Origin: Baffinella frigidus
Taxonomy: Eukaryota > Cryptophyceae > Cryptomonadales > Baffinellaceae
Direction of reading: 5' to 3'
Assembly (NCBI GenBank): GCA_026770585.1
Contig: MU647026.1
Location: forward strand, 43,988-54,666
Length of the DNA: 10,679 nucleotides
Of the stretch, positions 1 through 5,845 are shown piece by piece. The position numbers and the translations under genes were made by a program. A model generated the notes under the pieces. That model saw only the letters and a list, made by a program, of their open reading frames with translations, was not told where the DNA came from and ran no database searches. Numbering within the stretch: position 1 is the first letter of the stretch; every line of letters begins with the position of its first letter.

Positions 1-87
<87 letters not shown>

Positions 88-98
88 ACCCTAAGCCA
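1..98 (-). repeat. Perfect CCCTCAA (TTGAGGG) heptamer array
   Basis: Thirteen uninterrupted copies of TCAACCC fill 1-91, followed by one variant (TAAGCCA) that leaves the array. The G-rich strand is the minus strand. The array is cut by the left edge of the window, so its full length is unknown. The unit is a one-base variant of the telomere heptamer TTTAGGG. Its perfect regularity contrasts with the degenerate telomere-like DNA that follows on the other strand from about 340. Confidence 0.95.
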
Positions 99-111
99 TA
101 AATCAGAACGC

Positions 112-335
112 ACCTGGATGCGGGTGGTTGAGCGAGTCGGCCAGGGCCAGCATAACTCTGCTCCTGAGGGTCTCTATCCTACCCTGAATCCGAGCTTGGC
201 AGACTATCCGGGTTGGCAGACTATTCACAAGTTGCCGTTCTGGGGTTCTGGTACAAATCTGTCAACTTTGGAGTGGACCTGGATGCGATGGTTGAGCGAG
301 TCTGCGACGGCCAGCACCGCTCCGCTCCTGAACGT
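112..335 (+). repeat. One-and-a-half-copy dimeric repeat, locus A (period 165)
   Basis: The segment at 112-170 recurs at 277-334. Both begin ACCTGGATGCG, run through GGTTGAGCGAGTC and GCCAGC, and end near GCTCCTGA. Between them lies a 61 bp core at 216-276 that is also found at 858-918 (inverted) and 8878-8938. The core's 5' end (TTGGCAGACTAT) is itself partly duplicated just upstream at 196-207. A further short fragment of the flank (CACCGCTCCGCTCCTGAA) appears at 457-475. Nothing indicates a protein. Confidence 0.85.
216..276 (+). repeat. Dispersed 61 bp core, copy 1
   Basis: The segment begins GCAGACTATTCACAAGTTGC and ends with GTCAACTTTGGAG. It aligns without gaps to the minus strand of 918-858 (about 50 of 61 identical by hand) and to 8878-8938 (about 46 of 61). 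The landmarks present in all copies are CAGAYTATTC, GGTACARA and GTCAACTTTRGAG. The function is unknown. It could be a fragment of a dispersed element or a constrained part of a satellite unit. Confidence 0.85.
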
Positions 336-640
336 TTCGGGTTGAGGGTTGAGGGGTTCGGATGTAGGCTTTAGGGTTTAGGTTTAAGGGTTGAGGGTTG
401 AGAGTTTAGGGTTTGGTGGTTATGGTTTCGAGTGCCGGGATTAGGGTTTCGGCACCGCACCGCTCCGCTCCTGAAGTGGTCGAGTTTCGAATTTGGTGTT
501 TGGGGGTTGGGGTTTCTGGTCTGGTGTCTAGTGTTTATTATGTGGGGGTTAGGGTGTATGATTTACGGATAACGGTTCACGGTTTGGAGGTTGGGGTTGA
601 GGGTTTTCGGAGAGTACGCTCCCCCTCCTGTTTGAAGCGT
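336..640 (+). repeat. Degenerate telomere-like DNA
   Basis: The G-rich strand is +. Scattered TTTAGGG, TTGAGGG, TTTGGGG and related heptamers run through this stretch with many substitutions, and period 7 is only locally kept (for example 372-415). I see no gene. The short open frames here have low-complexity products. Confidence 0.7.
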
Positions 641-752
641 TAGCAGTTGAAGGACACCCGGATCTGTACCAGAGGGTTGTCGGGAATCCTCCCCCGCACA
701 AACCCGCCGGACCCCACACGATCAAAACCCTTCCCTTCGAAGGGATGGAATC

Positions 753-1010
753 ACCTGGACATAGTAGCGGCGGCGGGGAAATAGAACCCGCCACTCCCGC
801 AGCCGCGAATTTTTAAGGCTATTCGGTCTCCCCAATGTGGTGGGACCATGCTCTTTTCCGCTCTAAAGTTGACGGGTTTGTACCACACACCCGGCACGGC
901 AATTTGTGAATAATCTGCTAACCCGCCTGAGGGAGAGCGAGAACCTGGACATAGCGGCGGCGGCGGGGAAATAGAACTCACCCCTCCCGTGGCCCCGGAT
1001 TCCGAAGGCG
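753..1010 (-). repeat. One-and-a-half-copy dimeric repeat, locus B (period 190)
   Basis: The sequence at 753-818 recurs at 943-1010. Both copies start ACCTGGACATAG, share a GCGG run and GGGGAAATAGAAC, and end near AAGGC. Between them on the minus strand (918-858) lies the same 61 bp core found at 216-276. The layout of flank, core, flank therefore matches locus A, but the flank sequence is different. A weaker core-like stretch with CTGGTACAGATC (minus strand, around 675-655) hints at a second, more decayed unit to the left. Confidence 0.85.
858..918 (-). repeat. Dispersed 61 bp core, copy 2 (inverted)
   Basis: Read on the minus strand it begins GCAGATTATTCACAAATTGC and carries GTGGTACAAACCC and GTCAACTTTAGAGCGG. 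It matches copy 1 without any indel, with about 11 mismatches in 61. Its orientation is opposite to the copies at 216 and 8878. Confidence 0.85.
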
Positions 1011-1024
1011 CGGAGGAAGGTGCC

Positions 1025-1135
1025 TGGTTTGCGGTTTAGGGTTTAGGGTTTGCGGTTTGGGGTTTAGGCTTTAGGGTTTGGGGTTTGGGGTTTGGGGTTT
1101 GGTGTATGGGGTTTAAGGTTTAGGGTACAGGGTTT
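1025..1135 (+). repeat. TTTAGGG/TTTGGGG telomere-like array
   Basis: Heptamers GGTTTAG and GGTTTGG alternate with few indels, including a run of GGGTTTG units near 1072-1101. The G-rich strand is +. The array ends at the first copy of the ~41 bp module at 1137. Confidence 0.85.
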
Positions 1136-1205
1136 ACCGTTGTGGGCGTGAACACACAAGCGGTGGTTGTAGGTGTCGTAGGGTGTAGGTTCAGGATTTG
1201 GGATA

Positions 1206-1396
1206 GGGTGGGTAGGTAGGTAGGTAGGTAGGTAGGTAGGTATGTAGGTAGGTAGCTAGGTAGCTAGGAGGGTAGGAAGGTAGGAAGGTAGGTAGCTAGC
1301 TAGGTAGCTAGGAAGGTAGGAATGTAGGTAGGTAGCTAGCTAGGTAGGTAGATAGGTAGGTAGCTAGGTGGGTAGGTAGGTAGGTAGGTAGGCAGG
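1206..1396 (+). repeat. GGTA tetranucleotide array 1
   Basis: A GGTA (TAGG) microsatellite of about 190 bp with frequent variants TAGC, GAAGG and TAGA. Subpatterns such as TAGCTAGCTAGGTAG recur within it, so it has begun to develop a higher-order pattern. It lies between modules 1 and 2 of the composite satellite. Confidence 0.95.
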
Positions 1397-1473
1397 TTTA
1401 CAGTTTATCGTTGCGGTCGTGGACGCAGACGCGGTGGTTGTAGGTGTCTTGGGGCTCAGGGTTTAGGGTTCGT

Positions 1474-1669
1474 GGTAGGGTAGGTGGGTAGGTAGGTAGG
1501 TAGGTAGGTGGTTAGGTAGGTAGGTAGGTAGGTAGGTAGGTAGGTAGGTAGGTAGGCAGGTAGATAGGTAGGTAGGTAGGTAGGTAGGTAGGTAGGTAGG
1601 TACGTACGTAGGTAGGTATGCAGGTAGGTAGGTAGGTAGGTAGGTAGGTGGGTGGGTAGGTAGGCAGGT
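1474..1669 (+). repeat. GGTA tetranucleotide array 2
   Basis: A second GGTA microsatellite, more uniform than the first, with rare variants (TACGTACG near 1601, GGTGGGTGGG near 1648). It lies between modules 2 and 3, and like array 1 ends with GGCAGGT before the next module. Confidence 0.95.
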
Positions 1670-1976
1670 CTTGGGTTGACCGTTGTGGGCGTGGACGCAG
1701 CGCGGTGGTTGTAGATGTCTTAGGGTTTCGGGTTTAAGATTTCGTGTTTAGGGTTCAGGGTTTAGGGTTTAGGGTTCAGCGTTTAGGGTTTAGGGTTTAT
1801 GGCTTAGGGTTCAGCGTTTAGAGTTCAGGGTTTCGGGAATAGGGTCTAGCACGGTGTGAGCAGAAGACAACGAAAAGGGTGTATAGTTTAGGTTTTATGC
1901 CGTTGTGTGCGTGGACGCAGACGCAGATGTTTATGGTTCATGATTCATGGTTTGGGGTTTTGTGTTCTGTTTTTTT

Positions 1977-2101
1977 TTTGTTTTGGGTTTGGGGTTTTGG
2001 GTTTTGGGTTTTGGGTTTTGTGTTTTGTGTTTAGGGTTTTGGGGTTTGGAATTTGGGTTTTGGGTTTTAGGTTTTGGGTGTTAGGATTTGGGTTTTGAGT
2101 T
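1977..2101 (+). repeat. TTTTGGG heptamer array
   Basis: This is a run of GGGTTTT heptamers with a few TTTGGGG, TTTTGTG and TTTAGGG units, preceded by a T9 run at 1971-1979. In every frame it translates into a 7-residue periodic peptide, so open frames here (both strands of 1907-2157) are not evidence of genes. Confidence 0.9.
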
Positions 2102-2159
2102 TGAGGAGCGGGCACCGTTGTGGGCGTGGACGCAGACCCGATGGTTGTAGGTGTCAACC

Positions 2160-2600
2160 ACGTACAGCTGCTCCTCTGCTGGGGTTCGGGTTTCGGGTTT
2201 CTTTCAGGGGGGTTGGGGTTCGTTTGAGGTGTGGGGGAGGGTTATGTTAGGGGATTTTGGGGGTTATTGGTGTGAGAGAGGGGTGCATTCGGAGTGTACT
2301 TGAGAGTCGGACAGGGGGAGTTGGGCCGGTGCGGGGTGGTCGATGGTGTGAGGGTTGCGTTAGAGAGAGGAGTGGGCCACTCGGTACACCACGGGGAACG
2401 TTCTTAAGTCAAGTATTGGAAGGTTTGTTAGGAAACACGCCAAAAGTTAGCACTTATCGGTCACGTTACACCGGATATCCGAACTGGCGTGCCTCGCAGT
2501 GTCCCGAACGGTAGAGGGAGCAGGAAAAACTGTGAAACCAGTGTCAAGTGACAGAGGAAATGTGGGTTGAATACCGCGCGGGCGCTCGCCTTCGATCAGC
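2160..2600. other. Largely unique island, no gene recognised
   Basis: After G-rich telomere-like DNA up to about 2270, the stretch at about 2380-2590 is free of heptamers and has mixed composition. A plus-strand open frame of 85 codons (2257-2514) crosses from telomere-like sequence into this island. Its product matches no family I know and its first half is G-rich low complexity. I do not call it a gene. Confidence 0.5.
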
Positions 2601-2605
2601 GTCCC

Positions 2606-2960
2606 TGGGGTTCGGGTTTAGGGTTTAGGGTTAGGGATTAAGGGTTAGATTAAGGGAGTTTAGCGTTCAGGGTTTGGTCTTTAGGGCTCAAGGCAGTAGG
2701 GGTTAAGGGTGGTGGATGAGGGTGCGGGGTGATGGGTGGGGGGTGCGGGGTGAGGGTTCATGAGTGAGGTGACAGGGCGCAGGGTTCAGGATTCTGGGTT
2801 TAGGGTTCAGGATGCAAGGTTTTGGGTTTCGGTTCTGTGTTCTGTGTTCAGGGTGCGGGGTACAGGGTTTCAGGTTTCCGGTTTCGGGTTTTGAGTTCAG
2901 GGTTTCGGGTGCACGGTTTCAGGTGCAGGGTTTCGTGTGCATGGTTCAAGGTGTGCGGTT
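2606..2960 (+). repeat. Degenerate telomere-like DNA (TTTAGGG, TTCAGGG, TTTCGGG)
   Basis: Mixed heptamers on the + strand, with GGGTGCGGGGTGA-type units at 2724-2755 and TTTCAGG/GTGCAGG units at 2860-2960. Several frames stay open because heptamers rarely make stops, and the products are FRVSG-like periodic peptides. Confidence 0.75.
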
Positions 2961-3227
2961 CAGGGTTGAGATTGCAGGCATGCCTCGTGGGCGCCAAACG
3001 ACAGCGCGCGGGTACTTGAACTCCCCCTCCCCCCCGCCCGGCCGCCCGAACACACGTCGAAGTTCCCCGCCAACACCGAGAATCGAAACCCTGAGGGTAT
3101 AGTGGTTAGGTGTGAGGGTTGAGAGGTTAGGGGTTGGGGGATTCGAGACTCGGTAGCAGACGGCACGCCCCCCCCGCGCCGTTCAGCTCAACGACCCCCT
3201 CCGGGGGGCACCCGTAACTAAACACCA

Positions 3228-3275
3228 ACCTCTAAACCCTAAACCCTAAACCCTGAACTCCTGAATCCTGAATCC
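3228..3275 (-). repeat. Short CCCTAAA block, opposite strand
   Basis: Three near-perfect CCCTAAA units (3236-3256), then CTGAACT and CTGAATC variants, with the C-rich strand on +. It is flanked by G-rich telomere-like DNA at about 3100-3140 and 3465-3495, so the polarity flips twice within 300 bp. Confidence 0.85.
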
Positions 3276-3289
3276 TGGAGCCTCAACCC

Positions 3290-3460
3290 CAGTGCTCTTT
3301 AGAAAAAGACTTCGGCCGTCAAAAACAGTTTCAAGCCTGTCAACTTAAGTTTTTCACGCCTCTAAAAGAAACACCTGTGGTTTCCCGAATCGCAGACCGC
3401 GAGCTCCCCTCTTGCCTCGCTGAATGACACCCCCCGGGGGTCGCGGAACTCGGGCCTGTT
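3290..3460. other. Unique island between telomere-like blocks
   Basis: Non-repetitive sequence, AT-richer than its surroundings around 3300-3375, ending in a CCCCCGGGGG palindrome near 3431-3441. I saw no ORF of interest, no tRNA and no other RNA. Confidence 0.5.
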
Positions 3461-3465
3461 GGGGT

Positions 3466-3494
3466 CTAGGGTTTAGGGTTTAGGGTTTAGGGTC
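3466..3494 (+). repeat. Short TTTAGGG array
   Basis: Four consecutive canonical AGGGTTT heptamers, among the purest TTTAGGG runs on the + strand in this window. This supports TTTAGGG as the ancestral heptamer. Confidence 0.9.
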
Positions 3495-3525
3495 TCTGTG
3501 CACGTGCGAGTTCAGGGGGTTCTCT

Positions 3526-3615
3526 CTTTGTTTGTGAACCCCAGATCCAATCCACAACCCCAGCTCCGATCCACAAACAAAGAAATCACCTCCAGAGTCC
3601 ATCCGCAAACAAAGA
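3526..3615. repeat. Hairpin arms enclosing a 19 bp tandem repeat
   Basis: CTTTGTTTGTG at 3526-3536 is the exact reverse complement of CACAAACAAAG at 3572-3582. Between the arms, ACCCCAGATCCAATCCACA is repeated immediately with two changes. A further partial copy ending CGCAAACAAAGA follows at about 3591-3615. The cluster is small and unlike the surrounding heptamers. A transcribed hairpin or a decayed mobile element end are both possible. Confidence 0.8.
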
Positions 3616-3699
3616 GGGCACGGGGGTGACCGAGGGCCATCCGTGCCGCCGCCCGGGGTTCCGATCGCTCGCACGTCCAACCCTCGCACCTAGAAGAGG

Positions 3700-3890
3700 G
3701 AGAAAGTGCGGTTAAAGGTTAGGGGATCGGGGGTTTCGGGTTTGGGGGTTACGGCTGTGACCACGGCAGGAGTTGGGGTTTAGGCTTTACGGTACGGCAG
3801 GGGGGGGCAGTACCAACACCCACCGGTCCCTGGTTTGGGGTTGGGGTTTATGGTTTATGGTCTGGGGTTTACGGTGTACAGTCCACTTAG
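3700..3890 (+). repeat. Degenerate telomere-like DNA with partial GTACC repeat
   Basis: Scattered TTTGGGG and TTTAGGG-like units. At 3806-3833 lies a truncated copy (GGCAGTACCAACACCCACCG) of the direct repeat seen in full at 4031 and 4355. Confidence 0.65.
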
Positions 3891-4145
3891 CAGCCACCGC
3901 AGTCTTCACGGATGTAGTCCATCTAAACCATTTTCACTAGAATCTTATCTATTGCTATGAATTTCCACCGGAATTTGCCCCGAGAATCCGGGGGGGAATA
4001 TCTTCGGTCGCTGCTAAGTGATGGAAAGGGGGCGGTACCGACACCCTCAGGTCTCGAATTTCCGGGCGGCACCGCGGGCGTCTGCAGCTCTTCTGAATGT
4101 ACAGTTGACGTTGGTGTTGCCACTCTGTGTGGTGCCTCAGCCCAG

Positions 4146-4226
4146 AGTGGGAGGAGAGAGAGAGTGAGAGGGAAAGGTGGGAGGAGTGAGAGGTGCGAGG
4201 AGAGAGAGGAGAGGAGAGGGGGGAGG
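4146..4226 (+). repeat. GA-rich polypurine tract
   Basis: About 80 bp made almost entirely of G and A on the + strand, with GAGAG and GAGGA runs. The sequence is simple. A polypurine tract of this kind could form triplex DNA, but nothing here shows that it does. Confidence 0.85.
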
Positions 4227-4235
4227 TACCGACAT

Positions 4236-4356
4236 GGTTTCAGGTTTCGGGTTTCGGGTTTCGGGTTTCGGGTTTCGGGTCTCGGGTCTCGGGTTTCGGG
4301 TTTCGGGTTTCGGGTTTCGGGTTTCGGGTTTCAGGTGTCGGGTTTCAGGTTTCGGG
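4236..4356 (+). repeat. TTTCGGG heptamer array
   Basis: Seventeen heptamers of GGTTTCG type in unbroken phase over 121 bp, with single-base variants (TCTCGGG twice, TTTCAGG three times, TGTCGGG once). All three plus frames are open and give 7-residue periodic peptides. Confidence 0.97.
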
Positions 4357-4424
4357 CGGTACCGAAACCCACTGGTCTCGAATTTCCGGGGGAGGAACCG
4401 CCGGCGTCTGTAGCTCCTCCAGCC

Positions 4425-4735
4425 TGCTCCAGAGAGATTGGTAATTTATTGCCAAACAACCAGCGTCAGCGCCGCACATGCCTTACGCATTGTGCTACGT
4501 GCTGTACCCCATATCAGCCACTCTGACGAGCTTTTTGCGGATGGATTCTATTTCCACCTCCTACAGGGTAGGGGGTATGGGGTAGGTGGTAGGGTTGCAG
4601 CCTGCACCACCGAGGAAGCGCGTCAGGAATGGCGGGGGATAAGGGTGGATGACCGTATGACCCTACCGTATTGCATACGATAACAACCTACGGCATACCG
4701 GAATCAGGTTGACGCCAGAATTGGGGCGTCCGCCC
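4425..4735. other. Unique DNA, no gene recognised
   Basis: Non-repetitive sequence of mixed composition. It includes the imperfect 18 bp hairpin TTGGTAATTTATTGCCAA at 4439-4456 and CGTAT/ATACG arms around 4668-4680. The 81-codon frame at 4438-4683 has an unfamiliar product with no motif I can name. It could be non-coding or a fragment of a real gene. Confidence 0.5.
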
Positions 4736-4737
4736 TG

Positions 4738-4807
4738 AGGCCTGCCTCGGGACATAGTATCGGAATAGGCCCGCTTCGAGATAGATGCTACATCCTGAGG
4801 CGGGCCT
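4738..4807. repeat. Imperfect inverted repeat, 24 bp arms
   Basis: The arm at 4738-4761 (AGGCCTGCCTCGGGACATAG plus TATC) is the reverse complement of 4784-4807 at 19 of 24 positions with no gaps, leaving a 22 bp loop. Four of the five mismatches are transitions that could still pair as G-U in one strand of RNA, which fits a structured transcript or an element end. It is the longest separated-arm hairpin in this stretch. Confidence 0.8.
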
Positions 4808-4863
4808 GTCTATCCGGAAGTCAGGAATGGTTTGGGTCAGGGGCTGGACAAGACACTGGACAA

Positions 4864-4986
4864 TCTGGGTCGTGATTTCAACGAGACGCACGACAATGAC
4901 CTTCGTTCGATTTCCGGAAATCGAGCGACCGCCGCCAGCGCCGCACGCCCCCTCAATAAACTTTCTGGGTCGTGGTTTCGACGAGA
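4864..4986 (+). repeat. Direct repeat with exact 100 bp offset
   Basis: The 23 bp sequences at 4864-4886 and 4964-4986 differ at two positions. Both begin TCTGGGTCGTG and end ACGAGA. Each is followed by palindromic sequence. Confidence 0.85.
4904..4927. repeat. 18 bp perfect palindrome within 24 bp
   Basis: TCGATTTCCGGAAATCGA at 4907-4924 is a perfect palindrome. With one mismatched pair it extends to 4904-4927. Possible roles are a dimeric protein binding site or a cruciform; nothing in the sequence decides. Confidence 0.85.
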
Positions 4987-5051
4987 TGACACGTCTCGTT
5001 GGCAAAGGACAATGCCGTGAGTTGTCCATGGACAATGATCATTATCAATGG
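4981..5051. repeat. Cluster of overlapping palindromes
   Basis: ACGAGA and TCTCGT form arms at 4981-4999. TTGTCCATGGACAA (5022-5035) is a perfect palindrome, and the 26 bp at 5026-5051 centred on AATGATCATT is palindromic apart from two base pairs. The two palindromes overlap, sharing CCATGGACAA. Confidence 0.85.
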
Positions 5052-5139
5052 TCGATTGACCTGCGTTGGATCTCCTCGAGCGACAGATTCGCCAGCCCCG
5101 CCTCCAACGCCGCATGCCCCCGCAACGTCGAGTCCCGAC

Positions 5140-5375
5140 GCGGGTCCATTCCCTCCGAATGATCCATCGTGCGAGCCGCATGCATCTCCGCCTGGATTAA
5201 GGTTCAGAGTTTAGTGGACTTGGTTCAGGGTTTGTCGTTTGGCGTATCCCCTCAACCCTTTCCGACGCGGGCCTGTCCGGTTCGTGATATGGTCCATCCC
5301 AGGTCCGTGAATTCAGGGGTTGCCCCTCCCGCGGGTCCATTCCCTCCGAACGAACCGTCATGCGAAACGCATGCA
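5140..5375 (+). repeat. Direct repeat pair, period 191, plus third partial copy
   Basis: 5140-5184 and 5331-5375 share GCGGGTCCATTCCCTCCGAA exactly and then diverge (about 39 of 45 identical overall), ending CGCATGCA in both. A third copy of the second half (GGTCCATCACGCGAGCCGCG) lies at 5514-5537. The spacers contain short telomere-like stretches. Confidence 0.85.
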
Positions 5376-5394
5376 CGGGGTCTCTGTCTTGTTA

Positions 5395-5495
5395 GGAGTT
5401 AGGGTTCAGGTTTAGGGTTTGGGGGTTTGGGGGTTTGGGGGTTCGGGGTTTAGGGTTTAGGATTTGGTGTTTATCGGGAACAGGTGTAGGATTTA
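5395..5495 (+). repeat. TTTGGGG/TTTAGGG array
   Basis: G-rich heptamers and octamers on the + strand, including three consecutive GGGGGTTT octamers at about 5421-5444, then TTTAGGG units. The octamer shift breaks the 7 bp phase here. Confidence 0.85.
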
Positions 5496-5543
5496 TTGGG
5501 TTACGCACCCCATGGTCCATCACGCGAGCCGCGTGTAACGCGT

Positions 5544-5812
5544 GGAAATCCGGGGTCGCCTCCACAGCATCCCCTCCCGTGGTCGGGACGACGAACGGCA
5601 CCCGTGGCGCTGCACCTGCGGAAACGAACAAAAAATTGTCAGTTGCTGGTAACGAAACTTACTGCACAATTGGGCGATACTAGTGATAGTAAAGCATGTG
5701 TGTGGTAACTTTCATTGGCCAGAATCATACTAGTAATAGTAAATTGGAAGTCTGGGGTCGCCTCCACAGCATCCCCCCCAGGGTACGGCACGACAAACGG
5801 CACCCGCGACGC
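5544..5812 (+). repeat. 67 bp direct repeats flanking a palindromic unit (period 202)
   Basis: 5544-5610 and 5746-5812 are both 67 bp long and match at about 56 positions without gaps, sharing GGGGTCGCCTCCACAGCATC. Between them lies the palindromic MITE-like unit at 5648-5720. The flanks are too long and too diverged for a target-site duplication, so a tandem dimer that includes the palindrome is more likely. Confidence 0.88.
5648..5720. mobile_element. MITE-like palindromic unit, copy 1
   Basis: The arms GGTAACGAAACTTACTGCACA (left) and the complement of TGTGTGGTAACTTTCATTGGCC (right) pair imperfectly around a short centre containing ACTAGTGATAGTAAAGC. The sequence is related along its length to 7529-7599. 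A second ATACTAGTAATAGTAAA follows at 5728-5743. It is too short to code for a transposase. A non-autonomous element or a hairpin repeat is the simplest reading. Confidence 0.6.
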
Positions 5813-5845
5813 ACTCCCTAAGGTTTCGGGTTCCGGGTTCAGGTT

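Larger units (their letters stand above)
1137..2155 (+). repeat. Composite satellite: five ~41 bp modules
   Basis: A module of the form CCGTTGTGGGCGTGGACGCA followed by GACGCGGTGGTTGTAGGTGTC occurs at 1137-1177, 1408-1448, 1680-1719, 1900-1930 (shortened) and 2115-2155. Start-to-start distances are 271, 272, 220 and 215 bp. The first two intervals each hold a GGTA tract with a short telomere-like stretch. The last two hold telomere-like DNA only (1720-1850 and 1977-2101). This is a higher-order repeat in which simple repeats of two kinds sit between conserved modules. Nothing in it looks protein-coding. Confidence 0.85.
4031..4424 (+). repeat. Direct repeat pair flanking a TTTCGGG array (period 324)
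   Basis: The sequence at 4031-4098 recurs at 4355-4424. Both start GGCGGTACCGA, share GGTCTCGAATTTCCGGG and continue with GGCGTCTG and AGCTC. Between them lie a purine-only-like GA tract (about 4146-4226) and a pure heptamer array (4236-4356). A 189-codon plus-strand frame (3957-4526) runs through both copies and the array. Its product is explained by these repeats, so it is not called as a gene. Confidence 0.9.

Noticed and set aside
1137-2155. Regularly spaced modules that could suggest a CRISPR array.
   Set aside because: Intervals are over 170 bp and filled with simple repeats, not unique spacers of constant length, and there are no cas genes.
2257-2514. An 85-codon plus-strand frame extending into unique DNA.
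   Set aside because: There is no recognisable motif, it starts in telomere-like DNA, and its length is ordinary for chance in GC-rich sequence.
3060-3110. A GGTTTCGATTCTC-like B-box on the minus strand, hinting at a tRNA gene.
   Set aside because: No matching A box, no acceptor-stem pairing and no cloverleaf can be drawn around it.
3957-4526. A 189-codon plus-strand open frame that looks like a gene.
   Set aside because: It runs through two copies of a direct repeat and a pure TTTCGGG array. Its FRVSGFG periodic product occurs in all three frames of the array.
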